A stretch of 64,000 bases of DNA from Marasmius tenuissimus (GCA_029532415.1 JAQOTA010000048.1:360001-424000), one strand, 5' to 3'; counted from the stretch's first letter, positions 33,819-45,960 are shown. Program-made: numbers and translations. The notes: generated by a model from the sequence alone, not told the origin.

Positions 33819-33935
33819 CCCCCCTTGTTCTCTCTCCCCCTCCCCTTGTTCTCTCTCCCCCTCCCCTTGTTCTCTCTCCCCCTCCCCTTGTTCTCTCTCC
33901 CCCTCCCCTTGTTCTCTCCTTTCTCCGTTCTCTCT
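33819..33935 (+). repeat. 21-bp minisatellite, five units
   Basis: The word ttgttc recurs at 33825, 33846, 33867, 33888 and 33909, always followed by tctctccccctcccc, giving an exact 21-base period. Confidence 0.9.
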
Positions 33936-34414
33936 TCTCCCCTTTTTCGTCCTTGACCTCTGCTACTTTCCTCCCGATCTCCTTGTCAAATCACTCACGT
34001 CATCAAAGGGCGCGGCCAACTCTATTTTTATCTGCGGGAAAAGCTTAATTGACAGAAGTAATTCATTTCGTTTCACCTCCGTCATTCACCTCCCCGTCCT
34101 CATCGTTCACCTCCCCGTTCTCATCGTTCTCCTCCCTGACCTCATCGTTCTCCTTCTCATCTTTTTCGTTCTCCTTGTCGTCTTCGCCGTTCATTCATAC
34201 AGACCGATATTTAGCCTCGGACACGAGCTCAAACGAAAAGGTACGTTTGCATACTATCACATCGATAGTTTTGCTAACATACGAATCGTTCCTTCACTTC
34301 TCCCTTCCCTATTTCTTTTTCTACCGGCACTGCTTTGTCCTCGCAGTCTACAAATATCATCATCTCCAAGTTATCGACATCCACCTCCGCACCTCCGTCA
34401 CTACGAAAACCAGC

Positions 34415-34925
34415 ATGCATCATCGGACATACCAACGATTCCGTTCCATCGAATCCCGCTACCGTAGTCAACAGCAAAGAAAAGCAAGCGTGAACGACAA
34501 CGAAGGCGATGTTTACATGCTGGAGGGCAGGTTCCGTAGGAAGACCTTTGTGAAGGTCGGAAGATCAGTCAACTTCGAGCGGCGCCTTGAACAACATCAG
34601 AAGACTTGCAAGGGCGTCATTTGGAGGGTAGTCAGGATATGGCCCGCGGTTCATTGCCACAAAGCCGGTGTGTGGCATATTTCTCCTGAAAGCCAGTGCT
34701 GGCTCTCCTCTAGAGTCTTGCATCCACCTCAAGATGAAATCTCGCGGATTCAACAAAACTCAGATGGAGTGTTCCTGTACATCCTTCCCCCTGATCCTCG
34801 ATCCCGTTTCTCACTCTCGTGCAGGCAGGAGAAAACATAGCGAGTGGTACGAATACCCGGGGATGACCACCGAACAAGCTTTGGCCCGTGCCAAATGTAT
34901 CATCTTGAAGCATTGTAAAGTGTAA
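34415..34925 (+). CDS. T5orf172 / GIY-YIG-like domain protein
   Basis: Three exon pieces (34415-34667, 34714-34776, 34825-34925) join in frame across short GT-AG introns and end at TAA 34923-34925. The first exon carries GDVYMLEGRFRRKTFVKVGR followed by NFERRLEQHQKTC, matching the GIY-YIG core, with VY in the GIY position and KVGRS in the YIG position. The later exons give IHLKMKSRGFNKTQMECSC and SEWYEYPG, the second half of the T5orf172 type domain common in agaric proteins. Such domains bind or cut DNA; activity here is unproven. More 5' exons are likely: a frame open from an acceptor at 34347-34349 reads a Ser/Pro-rich stretch in a different phase. The gene lies in the degraded region after the KDZ pseudogene, so it may be cargo of that element. 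Confidence 0.65.
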
Positions 34926-35590
34926 ACAAACCTCATTCTTGATCCCTATCCCGTATCTCAACCAAGTATAGCGTACCAAAAAACCAAAAAACAACTACAT
35001 ACAGGTTACGCGTGCACCGCCAACTCTTCACAACCTCCCTTGGTCTCTGCGGTGAGTGTTGTCTTGACTCGATCCAGAATAGCATACTGATATTCTCTTG
35101 CTGCTCCTGAAGCTGACCGTCTGTATCCTGGCCTGTTCGATTGCCTCGACGTTGCAATTGAAAGCCAGCAACATCGACAGAACGAGCACTGTCTCGTTCA
35201 CTGTACGTCGTTCACAACTACGTTTGCCCTCGCTTGCTCACCGTTTTTGCTTGCCAGTTTCCCTCCTAACTTGCTCGTTCACTCCAACCCTGTCCTAGTT
35301 TCCCCAGTTCGCTCGCTCATCCTGGTTCAGTGGTTCACTCATTGCTGTTCCCCAACCAGTTCGCTCACTTTATCCCATATCCTCCTTGTCCACCCCGTTT
35401 TATTCGTTACTCTACTGTTCAGTATTAACAATATGACACCTAATACATTGTGCCTTGAGCACGTTCACTACGTTCACCACGCTCACCATGCTTTTCACCT
35501 CAGTTTGGTTGGGACTGGACTTGTTCGCTTTTCGCGTGTCCAATTTCTCCCAGGGAACTACTTGTGCCCTTTGAAATTCATATTGGGTAT
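34926..35590. other. No supported gene
   Basis: Contains many gttcac/gttcgctc words like those in the introns of the KDZ pseudogene. No coding frame is supported. Confidence 0.5.
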
Positions 35591-35870
35591 GATGTGCCGT
35601 CTCTGGTGTTGATGCCGTGTACTTAAACGCTGGTGAATTAATAGATTATATTTCATCTTTCTCTCTTGGTCTCTTGCGTAGTGTACCATGTGCTCTCCCC
35701 CGACATTGGTGTCGAGGTCACATTTGAAACCTCCTGACTCCTTGACAAGTGGGAGGGGGCACTGGTGTCACATTTTGTCACCGGCTCCTCTTCCTGACCA
35801 CCGTGTTCGACATTAAATTCTCAGCCTAGATAGCAATAACAATGGCCAGTTCGGAAGGCTAACCACACAA
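35591..35870 (+). repeat. 280-bp dispersed repeat, copy B
   Basis: Same orientation as copy A at 8719-9005. Ends at ttcggaaggctaa. Confidence 0.6.
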
Positions 35871-36370
35871 GGCTTCAGAGATTGAAAACCTTGTCCTCGG
35901 TCTTTGCATCCATCTCTGTCGCCTGTTCAGCCTCTCCCGCTACAACCAATTCCTATCCAATTCATCGACTCGATGTTTGGAGGGCGCGGACGTCTCGGAA
36001 TATTCTGACTCGTTTCTACGCCAGCAGCTTTCGCGGTCAAGGTGCCCCCCCGCAAGCTTCTCCTCGATTGAATTAACTACCCGCTGCTGGGGGATACTTC
36101 GCACGAAGAGCCCGTGGATTCAAGCCCGGGTGAGAAGAGACCTGAACTCGAGCGGTGGGAGAGGGAGTCAGTATCTAGTACTCGACATTGGGCTGTGGTC
36201 TGAGTCTCGCAAGGTTTATTCTGATTCCTGTTCGTCAAAAACCTCACTTGCGTAGACGCTTCCGCCTAACGTTTCTCAGAGGAGTCCCTGTAAGATAATT
36301 ATAAAAAAGGGTAGTAGTAGTACGTTCTTGCATTATATTGTGGCCACCTGTCTACAAGGTCGTTGCGAGA
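35871..36370. other. No supported gene
   Basis: Short frames only. Marks the border between the degraded KDZ region and the palindrome-rich block. Confidence 0.5.
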
Positions 36371-37570
36371 CTATAATTCCGGCTGTACTGTGAACGTAGG
36401 GGCACTTATATTGGAATTATAATTTGGGGATAGCCTAGAATATGCCGGGTGCCAGGGTAGGGTGGGTAGGATTTGCGGCTGAAATTCTCGATTTTCGGAT
36501 GGTCACTGGCCAGCTCAACAGTAAATACAAGTACTCGAGACCTTCGAGAGCATAGAAGTGTACCGCGGTGGGATTGCTATCCAGTAATGGGCTGCCCACC
36601 AGCCTTTCCACTGCCAGCTGTACGCAGATAGATGCAGGACCCACATTATAATTCGGTGCAAAAGCCCACTGCGTGCTGATTCGCTGGTCGGAATTATAAT
36701 ACAGGTTCGACCAGCTGGAGTAGGCTATGCACCAGCAGGCTACTCGCACTTCCAGCTCGTTTTTGGTCATGCGTTCATGACTCGCTCACCATAATTTCAA
36801 TCACATTTCTGGCACTTTGCTGGTCTACATACTGGATGATAGGGACCCAAAACTTAGCCATTCGGCCTAGGTTGCTACTGGGAGACAGCCCGAATTATGA
36901 TACGGGCAAGAGAATTTGTACCTTGGGCTTTGGCGTTGCCTGTAGCTCTCCAGTGATCCGGGAGTCCCGAATTATAATGAGGCTCTCTTAAGTCCTGTAT
37001 GTGTGGACTTGTTAACACTCAGACTTGAACTTGAGTCGGCGGTGCCATCTCGCATACTTGCAAGTGCCCTCACTCCTGGCCGTTATTTGTAGTCCACTCC
37101 TCACGGCGAGATGCATGCAGACTGAGTGGGGTTCAGACTGATATTGTGTTGCGGGTCGCAAGCGTGTGGCCTACGAACAAGTTCCAATTTCAAACTGCTA
37201 AGTTCACCCTGTCAGAGTCTGCTGTACGTTAGCCCGCATTATAATGCGGGATCTGGGCCAGGCTGAGTGAGGTTGTGATCATGCAGTTCCAAGTTTGACG
37301 ATGTCTTCCTGATTGTGTGCAAGCAAGTATGTCTGAGGAGGATATCGGATGTTTGGTATTCAGTCTCCAAGGCTTTCGCTTGTTATCGTGCCATACCAAC
37401 CTACCAGCCCAATTTCGAAGTAAGGTCAACAAAGAGGTGGAATACGGAATTATAATTCGGGACTTGTCGACAGGTATTGAGAATAACTCTCGCAAACTTC
37501 AGTATTATAATTTGGGACTCAAAGTAGCTCGACCCTTGCAAGGTTGTCAACCGGTATTACAATTTGAGAC
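36371..37570. repeat. Palindrome array, left block
   Basis: At least nine degenerate copies of CCCGAATTATAATTCGGG, at about 36413, 36642, 36691, 36889, 36966, 37233, 37446, 37503 and 37554. The copy at 37233-37250 is a perfect 18-bp palindrome, CCCGCATTATAATGCGGG. No coding frame is supported between them. Confidence 0.85.
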
Positions 37571-37630
37571 TTGTAAGGAATAAATTTCAATGTCCTACGT
37601 TTAACGGAAACATACGTCGACACAGATATA

Positions 37631-40489
37631 TTACTCAGTACCTTCCCCGTTGTTTGTTCCCCGTTTCCCACCTGGTCCTTTGGCTTTAGGCGCCGCTGCG
37701 TTGCTGGTGAGCTCCGGAACACGGGAAGGCGCAACAATCGTTCGTCCTCCTTTGCGCGTTGCGACGGAATCGTCCTGAGCTGCAACTGTAGGGTTGTTGC
37801 TGGTAGTCTTGTGGCGTTTCGAGGTTGGTCCCGTGTCTGTACCGGCTGTGTCGTTACTGGATGACATGGGAGCCTTGCGTTTGGGGGGGTTTTTCGCCTT
37901 TTCCTTCTTTCCAGACTGGTCAGCCGTCGCCTTATCCCTCTTTGTCTTCGGTCTTCGTGGCTGTCTCTTCGGTTTGGGGTCCTCTGATGCCTTTTGTTGG
38001 GCGGGGTCCTCGTTCTCTGGTGACGACGAAGGTAAGCATGTCACCACCCGTGAATAATATCATAACGTACCATGACCATCCTTTTTATTCCGATCAATCT
38101 CATCTGATATCGTTTTTGTTGCCAACTCCTTGGATGCAGGAACAGGAACCGCTTCTGAACTCGAATCAATGTGACTCGTTGCGACGTGAGGGGCGATTGA
38201 GTTGGGATTGTTCTCGGCAGTGGGGACTGAAGACGACTGGACGTGATTTGTTGTGACGTAGGGAACATCGGCGATGAGGGGAGCGTTCACGTTAGAGTTG
38301 GTCGTGTCAGCGGGGAATGCGTACACTGCGAATAGTCAGAAGCCGGTGCAATCAGCGATTGTGATTCACGAAAGAAGATTGTTACTCACAGATGGAGTTC
38401 CCAGTTTGGGACGTTTGAGTTGGATAAGCGCCAAAGCTTCCTGGAGATATCGTTAGGTACAGGCTGAAACAAGACTGTTGAATGTCATTCCACGTACCAG
38501 AAGCATTTTGAGGGTTGTTCAAAAACAAACTATTGAAGTCGATGTTTTTGTCCGCGGTCCACGTTTGCCAATCCGTATTTGTGAAAGGTGACACGTCCAT
38601 GCCGGAACCCCAGGTTCCACCGAATGATTGAGCAGTGGGCTCGTAATCGAGCCCAAAGTTTGGGCCAAAATTGTAAACTGTATCCTGCTGGGCGATGAAC
38701 CCACCACTGTTGTTGAAAGGTTCGGGAGCTGATGCTGACGAAGAAAGCGATAACGCTTGTCCGGCAAAGGGGACCATATCCGACTCCATGAACGAGAAGT
38801 TATTAGGTGTCAACACAACGGGTGTTGCTGTTGATATCATCGAGCTCGCTGGCGTTGCCTGCTGACCTGGGATCGAGGGATTCCCATTTTCGCCTGTCGT
38901 ATACGCGAGCACTGGCAGAGGTGGGACAGCTAGAGGCTGAGCTGATGCTTGTGGCGAAGGAACAGAAGCTGCTGCTGCTGCACCTGGAGCTGAGGCTGAC
39001 TCGGATGGTCGGGATGATGGTGAGGATGATGTCGCTGGCTCTGAGCTGGCGGCTGTGTTCGATTCGGATGAGGTCTGGGCCCTTGTCACATGTGCAGCCT
39101 CAATTTCGGCTTCGGAACTGATAAGATTTGACGCTTGTGTGCTGTTGTCCCACTGATACGTCCGAGACACCACATTGCCCTCATCCTCTACAAGTTTGTC
39201 CTTGTCCTCATCGGGTTCCCCCTCAGATTCTTGACTCGTCTCTGGAATGATACGTGATGCGCAGACTTCTTGTGCTGATTGTCGTTAAAGGTGAGTCCAA
39301 TGAATTCGTCTATCCTAGGGATCTGGTGGTACTCACAGAAACAAGCCTCGGCGTATTTCTGGAAGATAGCGTGGGTCTTGTTCATGCCATCCTCGTCAAA
39401 ATCACGAACTCCCATAGTCATCTGCGATTCTGGGATGTAGGAGCTTACGCTGGAGTTCAACAGGTTCATCTCGAGAAAATCATGGAAGACACACGTAAGT
39501 ATGCACCTGAGTACACTGATCTCACCGTCTGAACCAGGACCGTAGAGTATGATCGCTGCTCCGGCCCCAAAAAGCCCGCCAATAGAGTCAGCAATGGTAG
39601 GCAGAATCCTCCCTGCATTCTTCCACGATCTAATGAATGTTTTGTTAAGGCAGAATTTATGAAAAGATGTCGTAACTTACTCGCTATAGCCTTTCGCGTT
39701 CCCTTCCCATGATATGCGTTCTTTGTATCGACCCAGCTTTTCCTGGTACTCTGCTTCAATCTCTGCTCTGACCTGTTCCTTGAATGCGTCATCCTCCTCA
39801 GCCCACTTCTTATCGGTGAAGCTGTTCATCTCCGCAAGACGGTCAGACGCGCCCAGGCTCTTCCGGGCCTCCTTCCAATATGGCTTGAACGACGGCTTCA
39901 CTCGCGTGTTGTAGTGGTTCTTCTGGTAGAACTGACGCGCTTGAGCACGTCGTGGACGGACTGCAGTCAAAGCAGCCATCTTTTTTATAACCTGCTCGAC
40001 TCCTTCCTTATCAGTCTTCTTCTTCAACCAGCGGTGACTCGCCCAACCGGCGATTTGCTATATGAGGTAGGTTTCAATAAAATGATATGCCCGACGTGTA
40101 TGCGAGATAGATGAATTACTTACCTTCCTAACCTTGGTATAGAACTTGGCGCGTCGGGCGGCCTCTTTCTCTCTTTCGACTTCATCTGTGATTGAGTTGA
40201 CATCGGGGGGGGTGTAGTCGACTCCTTCCTCTGGTTCAACCTCGGCACTTAGATCATATCCCCAGGTCGCACAGAACTTCTTTGCAGCAGCCGTGAACAT
40301 GTCCGCGTGGTTTTTATGAAAGAGCCCTTCATAGCCTAGCGTGCCGGTGAGTTATCAGGAAACATGAACGCGTCTAACTGGATGTGAACGCGTCAAAAGC
40401 AATCACTTACTCTCCAGCATAACCAGTTTGGGTCCTTTTGGCCACTCCTTCGCGCCTCTTTTCTGTGGGTTTGCCTTCTTTTTGGTCAT
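37631..40489 (-). CDS. Large agaric-specific hypothetical protein
   Basis: Start ATG at 40489; about eight exons ending at TAA 37631-37633; roughly 750-800 residues. The N-terminus (MTKKKANPQKRGAKEW) is basic, followed by a conserved domain: MFTAAAKKFCATWGYDL, FYTKVRKQIAGWASHRW, FYQKNHYNTRVKP, SFTDKKWAEEDDAFKEQV and a later hydrophobic ILYGPGSDG element followed by a helix (MNKTHAIFQKYAEACF). This resembles a family of unnamed proteins repeated many times in agaric genomes, recalled from general knowledge. The middle is low-complexity Ser/Pro/Gln. The C-terminus is strongly basic with Lys/Pro/Arg runs (KRQPRRPKTKRDK) and could bind nucleic acid or direct the protein to the nucleus. It points away from the KDZ transposase and is flanked on both sides by palindrome copies. 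A broken relative is at 14600-15193. Confidence 0.6.
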
Positions 40490-41138
40490 GGAGATGATAT
40501 TGGATAGGATGGGGCTGGCCCGACAATTCAGGAAGGGCGTAGTAAAAGAAAATTCGGGATGGAAACAGATAAACAAGTAAGGCCCTACATTTGCGCCTGA
40601 CCTTTTTGACACCCAAAAATTCGAGCACAAGGCCCGAATTTTCAGTCTTCGGATAATTCGGGTTGAGGGGGTACTGAGGTTGATTGCATGTCCTGCTCAG
40701 CGACCGATTACCCAGATTATAATTCAGGCCTCAGGATTCTCGTTCAACACCTGATTTTGCATGGCAGCCTCCGGAGAACTCGGGTCGCACAATTGGCTGT
40801 TCGGCGTGTATGTCAGTCTTTGTCTCGTCGACTGAACTGATATCTGCCTACATTTCCAGGAAACGAGTATATTCACGTATGAATAGTCGTCCCAAATTCA
40901 AGACTTCATCGCCTACACGCCCAAATCTCAGGCCTCGGGCCCAGGTCTTATGACCCTGGATATTATCGAGAAGTTCGTCTGACTTCTATGCTCGTCGGGT
41001 CAGGGTTCGAAGTTTCCAATAAGTAAGTCTTCTGTCAATCCATCAGGCAATCAGTAATAATTATTTTTGACCTAGATACCATGTTTTCATACGACTACGG
41101 CCCAATAAATTCCCTTTTCTATCCTCCCCTGTGAGCCC
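40490..41138. other. Spacer with palindrome copies
   Basis: Holds a good palindrome copy at 40711-40730 (CCCAGATTATAATTCAGGCC) and a half copy near 40655. No gene is supported. Confidence 0.55.
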
Positions 41139-41976
41139 TCAGATGGTCATATTCCTCAACGTTTCCGCCAGATCCTCATAGCCATTGCCAACATTGTTCA
41201 CAGTGTAAGTCCTCAACGTGTCTGTAAGCTCCTCGTCGGTAATGCCACCGTCATTCGCACAATGCGTGTGTAGTGGAAGTGGTTTGAACGGACGTCGACC
41301 CTCCGGCTCCTTCGGCAGAGCTGGAATAGTCGAAATCGGAGAAGGGGGTCGGCTACTGACGGGGCTGGATGTTGGAGTTTGTGGGAACACACTCCTCCAG
41401 AGCTTCACGATACCTGCCTGGCTCTGAGTTTGATGATCGTAGTGGCGAATGATCAGCTAAAGGGATCTGTTTGAGCAGGATCCTCCCAAAGTTCATTGAA
41501 CTCACCCGGATTACTCGCTGTCGTGCATACCGAAGCCGGTTAGCTGACCATGCCGTCCAATTGCCAGGAAGATAGCGTCGCAACCAGGAGTCCACGAAAA
41601 TGTCCATGTAATGCCAATACAAGACATCGTTCGGGTCCTGGTGCGGATTGTCGCGTGCTGCCACATAAGGCCACAAATAGTCGTCAAGCTCACGCTGCTG
41701 GGCCGCGGTGAACTCGAGTAACTCATGGATCTCAAGTTTTTCTGAGACACTGAGGTCTCGATTGAGAACCCTATGTGTTTGTATGAGTGCAGGATTATGT
41801 TGAATGAGGACAAACTGTTGACTTACATTTTTTGGGGAGGTGGGGGTGGTCAGAAGGTAAGACCCGACAGAACCAAGGAGATTCGACCGCCACAATAAGA
41901 AGCCATCGCAATAAAAAAGTGGTTCACCATTCACACGGTATAAATGTTCGGGCAAGGAAGAGGCTTGAGAGACCAT
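41139..41976 (-). CDS. Hypothetical protein, apparent frameshift in exon 1
   Basis: Exon 1 (41976 to about 41831) gives a plausible start, MVSQASSLPEHLYRVNGEPL. Exon 2 (about 41765-41509) reads LNRDLSVSEKLEIHELLEF and DVLYWHYMDIFVDSWLRRYLPGNW. The last exon ends in a Pro/Ser-rich tail and two similar short helices (LTDTLRTYTV, LAETLRNMTI) before TGA at 41139-41141. The exon 1 to exon 2 junction is out of phase by one base and exon 1 ends in a run of six A, so a one-base gain there is likely. I do not recognise the protein. It belongs to the minus-strand gene series of the palindrome block. Confidence 0.5.
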
Positions 41977-42081
41977 TACGGGAGATTTGATTGAGATCTA
42001 TCAAGTTTTACATGCAGCAAGTAGAAGAACGAATTTGTACGTATCAACAGTATCAAAATATTATTGAGATAAAAAAAATTA

Positions 42082-43162
42082 CTAATTAAAGTGCGCACGA
42101 GCAGAAAGACGATAAACCCAGAGGTCACCGGGGACCCTAGGAATAGGTTGCACATGTTTTTTGAGACGGAAGGGACGGTTCGAGGCACCCCAGACATTAT
42201 CCTCCTGCTCGTTGCTGCAACATTCGCGGATAACATGCCACAGGGCGTTGGCGTTCTCCATCCAACGAACACCGGCATGCTGAGGTTCATCCTTCTCGGT
42301 ACGCGTGGAGGGAACTGCGTTGTACTGAGCACGGGTGAAAGGACGAGCGAACTGGTCAAGCATCAGCATTTCACCCCAGTAGCCAGTATAACCCAGCTCA
42401 GTTCTCCCGAGACGGAAGAGGGCCTTGCATACGTCCTAGAATCACAATGAGATGAGTACATAAGGAGACGGCCCATGGAGAAGGTCACTTGCCTCCCATC
42501 GAGTGTGTTGAAGTCGTCAGTCCACTGTCAAGTTGCCAGTAGTCTCGGGAAAGAACATAGAGTCCTCTTGTGCAACGATGTTGGCGAGATACTTAATGCC
42601 TCGAGCTGGTTCTTTGTTCCACACGAACTCGTAGAGGTCGGTGAAAAAGTGGTTGCGGAGGATTGTCTCGTGTGCCTTGGTGAGAGATGGCACCCAGTGT
42701 CTCTTCGCCTTTGGCGCGACCTGGGGCGCGAAACACGTTGAGCACAGAGCCACCGCGTAACCCAGATTGATAGCACATACCTTTTTTTTGGCATCATCCT
42801 TTGCCTTCACAGCAGCACCGTTCTCGAGGATAACCTGGCACAGATGGGAGAGGTAGATAGTCAGTGGGTAGAACTGATAACCACAGAGTTATATACTGAC
42901 CTTTCCGCGGTTGATAACGTCCTGAGCAGCAGCCCTGAGATTATTTTTGTTCTTGAGAGGGGCCTCCATGACGAAATGAGCAGCGGAGCAGAACCAAGAG
43001 AGAGAGAGAGAAAAAAACTCACGACGCGCGTCTGGCAGCGGGCAATTTTTTTGAGACGAGGGCTTCGACGCAACTAATGAGGAATGAGGAATGAGTGAGG
43101 TCAGGTGGAGAAAGATGAGAGGTAAGCACGCTCACAGGAGAGTTGGGAACGCTTATAGCCAT
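42082..43162 (-). CDS. Hypothetical protein, one uncertain junction
   Basis: From ATG 43162 short exons give a basic start (MAISVPNSP, then LRRSPRLKKIARCQTRV), followed by DVINRGKVILENGAAVKAKDD, HWVPSLTKAHETILRNHFF and a long terminal exon: DVCKALFRLGRTELGYTGYW, MLMLDQFARPFTRAQYN, WMENANALWHVIRECC and WGASNRPFRL, ending at TAG 42082-42084. Between about 42560 and 42530 the frame changes by one base around DDFNTLDGRQ. Either a short intron (GT near 42589, AG near 42542) or a one-base indel explains it. No membrane or signal sequence was seen. The family is not recognised. It lies between two other minus-strand genes. Confidence 0.5.
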
Positions 43163-43447
43163 TTGCAAGTGGTCGATTTGAAGACGAGGAGAGTGGGGGA
43201 AAGGTTCAAAAGGCAGAACGGGAAAAAAGAGCCATTTAAATAGGTAAGACCTAGCCTTATATAAGTAAGAAGTCAGGCCTTCAGGCGTCACGACTGGACG
43301 GAGGAAAGACCCAATTAGGTCGGATATCCAGGATCCCAATCGGCAGATCATGTCATATCCAGATTTCGAGGTCGTTGGGCCTTGTAAGGATCGTGCTCAA
43401 GTCGAGCAAAAACTAGATTATGCTATACCACAATTGCAATGAGCAGA

Positions 43448-43866
43448 CTAAGGGCGCTGGAAACGGAACAATTTCCTGTTAAAATGCTCGCGGAAGGAGT
43501 CAAGACCAAGAGCCGCCTGACAGAACATGTCCCCAATGGCGGCTGCGGTGAGGCTTACTTCCACCTCCATCTCATGAATGCGATTGTACATATCCCCTGC
43601 CCCAACCGTGTTCAACACTCCCGACATGTACACGTGGAATTTGCGGCTGATACCCTGGAATCTGTCGTGTTGCGAGAGCAAGACATCGCCTTCGGTTCCG
43701 TCCTCCTGATCCTTCAAGTATTCCAGGTAGAGACCATTGCAATACTCGGCGCGACTACCACCAAGGATAGCTTGCACCCGGCTTTCGAGAGACACGGCTT
43801 TCTTGAGGTAGTATTGTCCGGATTGCTCGTTGGTATCCCTATTGATGGAGCTCTGAGTAAGCTAAA
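43448..43866 (-). CDS. Hypothetical protein, 3' exon only
   Basis: A clean exon from an acceptor (ctcag) at about 43862 to TAG at 43448-43450. It encodes about 135 residues: YYLKKAVSLESRVQAILGG, LEYLKDQEDGTEGDVLLSQHD, KFHVYMSGVLNTVGAGDMYN and HEMEVEVSLTAAAIGDMF. The pattern is helical, with no Cys pairs. An upstream TAG in frame shows that at least one 5' exon exists; I could not place it. Family unknown. Confidence 0.45.
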
Positions 43867-44138
43867 CGGGAATGTGATGTTTGTTATATGGACTGGACGC
43901 ACGGCGAGCAAAGGCGAGCAGTCTTTGAGACGCTATTCGTTTGATTAGAGAGGGGTCACAATATGCCGACAAAAACATCAGAAATATTGACATTGTGGGA
44001 CGATGGGTTCACATACCGTGCACGGCTGTCACTACCCTCCCCCTTCTGTCCTCTCTTTCTGGCCTCTCGGCGTCACAGTTTCTCTATCTCCTGGGCCTTG
44101 ATCTCCCTAAGTAAGATAGGATAAACCGCATATCGATT

Positions 44139-44357
44139 TTAGTTGGATGATGGTTGAGGGAAGAGGGAGGATCGAGGGAACTGGACCGACCGGCGCTTGG
44201 TATTGATACTGTCCTTATTCCTAGACAAAATTCAAGCATTTAGAAGACAATAACAGCTAGAAGAAGTGTATACATACTTAGCATAATACTTAGCACTCTT
44301 CCTACGGTTTGCTTCCGCTTTTTGTTGAGGTGTGAAGTACAGTTTAGCTCGGGCCAT
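44139..44357 (-). CDS. Small basic protein, 53 residues
   Basis: Exon 1 (44357-44278) and exon 2 (44220-44139) join in frame (AA|G) across a 57-base intron with GTATGT donor. The product starts MARAKLYFTPQQKAEANRRK, continues SAKYYAKNKDSINTKRR, and ends in a short Ser/Pro tail. This basic helical repeat (ANRRKSAKYYAKNKDSINTKRR) is the kind of N-terminal element often seen on agaric transposon-linked proteins; here it stands alone. It would be strongly positively charged and could bind DNA or RNA. The possibility that it is the 5' remnant of a longer protein cannot be excluded. Confidence 0.55.
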
Positions 44358-44876
44358 GGTGGACGAGGTCAAAGTTGGTTGCGAAAGTTGATTAGAATCT
44401 AGTCCAAATGGTGTCCTAAATCTTACTTTTTCAACTCACCTAGCCTAGACACGGATGCGGTGGATTTTGATAGAGGTAGATGTACCGGTCATGGTGGTAA
44501 GTAAATCAAGATGGGAAGTTGAGTGAGAGAGGTCAGATAGGCGAAATATGTTTTGCCGTATGTTACCGGTTTCCAGCGCTAAGCCCTTTCTCGCATTTGA
44601 CGCCCACCGGGATCTGACCTTTTCATCTGACCGCTTCAATAAACAGTGAATCGTCTATTAAACCTACGTGCTAGCTATGTTTGTGAGCTATTTTTCCCTT
44701 CCTTGGATAGTTCTCCACTCTGTGGAGGATACTATCACTCAGTGTATACCCGCAGTCACAATCCAGGTTGGCCCGACAACTTCATTGTTCTCACTTCTGG
44801 ATGTAGTACAATGGCAGGTCTTGTAACGGTCAACTATCTATCTGCGTAGGTAGGTCGCCATCGAGTCGCCAACAAA

Positions 44877-45304
44877 TCATAGCTTGGACATCACTTTATT
44901 CGCCCGAAGTGTGTTCGCCCATACTCTTTCAACGCTCTCCCCATCAAAAGCCGACCTCGCAAAAGCAACTCGATCATACATAATATCAGGGTCACTTCAG
45001 AAATGGGTCAAATCAAACTCGCAAGTCTCGAGCTTAAAGATCAAATAACATACCATCTTGCTGTGAAATGTGCCGGGTTCAACTTCACCAGAACCCCCTC
45101 CAAATATCCTTTTTCACCGGCTACATAGTCGACGGAGGCATCATATAAGTTTGGAAGTTTTCCCAAGCTCGAATGGGAAGGCCTGTTGGAATTGTCAGCC
45201 TTGACCCTTCGCCCTTTAAGCATACACGGTGCGTACCTCTTGCCTCCCTGACCTTGACCCTGAAGTCCTCCGCTTTGTCCAGTTCCGCACATATTCTCCG
45301 TCAT
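44877..45304 (-). CDS. Hypothetical protein, 104 residues
   Basis: Exons 45304-45237, 45182-45054 and 44994-44877 join in frame at both GT-AG introns, total 315 bases including TGA. The N-terminus is Gly/Gln-rich (GTGQSGGLQGQGQGGK). The middle reads LPNLYDASVDYVAGEKGYLEG. The end is DIMYDRVAFARSAFDGESVE followed by a basic helix. No known motif. The exact fit of three exons and the even codon quality argue for a real gene. It lies between the 53-residue basic protein gene and the tandem palindrome repeat. Confidence 0.55.
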
Positions 45305-45494
45305 GGCAAGGTTGATGGTTGAGGTTGGGGTGAACCTAGGCTTTGGACAACGCGTGAGTCGATTCGGGATGAGCGTCATATACTATCCCGAATAATATTT
45401 ACGGGTCCATTAGAGCTTTGCCTAGAGCCGGTGACGTTCGAGCCTCAAGGCCTCATCTCAGACTGAAACCGGAGACAGTGGGACCAACAGAAAC

Positions 45495-45960
45495 CTGAAT
45501 CATAATTTGGGGTCACTGATACCAGTCAAGAAGCTCGTTTACGATACGAGCGTGCTCAAGAACAATGCATGGGTAGATCATACGTCATATGTCGCCCGAA
45601 CCATAAATCGGGCTTGACAGTACAAGTCGAGAATCCTGTCGAATACAAGCACAATAACAACGCAGCACGAGGCAGAAAATCGGACCACACAGGGCCCAAA
45701 TCATAATTCGGGGCTATGGTACAAGTTTAGAACTTGGATTCCAACAAGGGGTCGCTCGAGGACACGCAGTGGGTCGGACCATGCAAGGCCCAAATCGTAA
45801 TTCGGGGTTGACGCTACAAGTTGAGAACCCCATTTGCGATAGGTAACCATTCAATATCACGCAGTGGGTCGGATCCTGCAGGGACCCGAATCGTAATTTG
45901 GGGTTGACGCTACAGAACCTGAACCCCACACTTCCCAAGGTCAGACGATCAATCAAGGCA
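45495..45960. repeat. Tandem repeat of 94-101 bp, each unit with one palindrome
   Basis: Palindrome copies start at 45495, 45596, 45695, 45789 and 45885. The spacing is 101, 99, 94 and 96 bases. The last units also share cacgcagtgggtcgga, gggttgacgctaca and gagaacccc. Only this block shows the motif in a regular tandem form. Confidence 0.85.

Noticed and set aside
36371..37570. CRISPR-like array
   Set aside because: Spacing of the palindromes is irregular, the repeats are degenerate, and the genome is eukaryotic.
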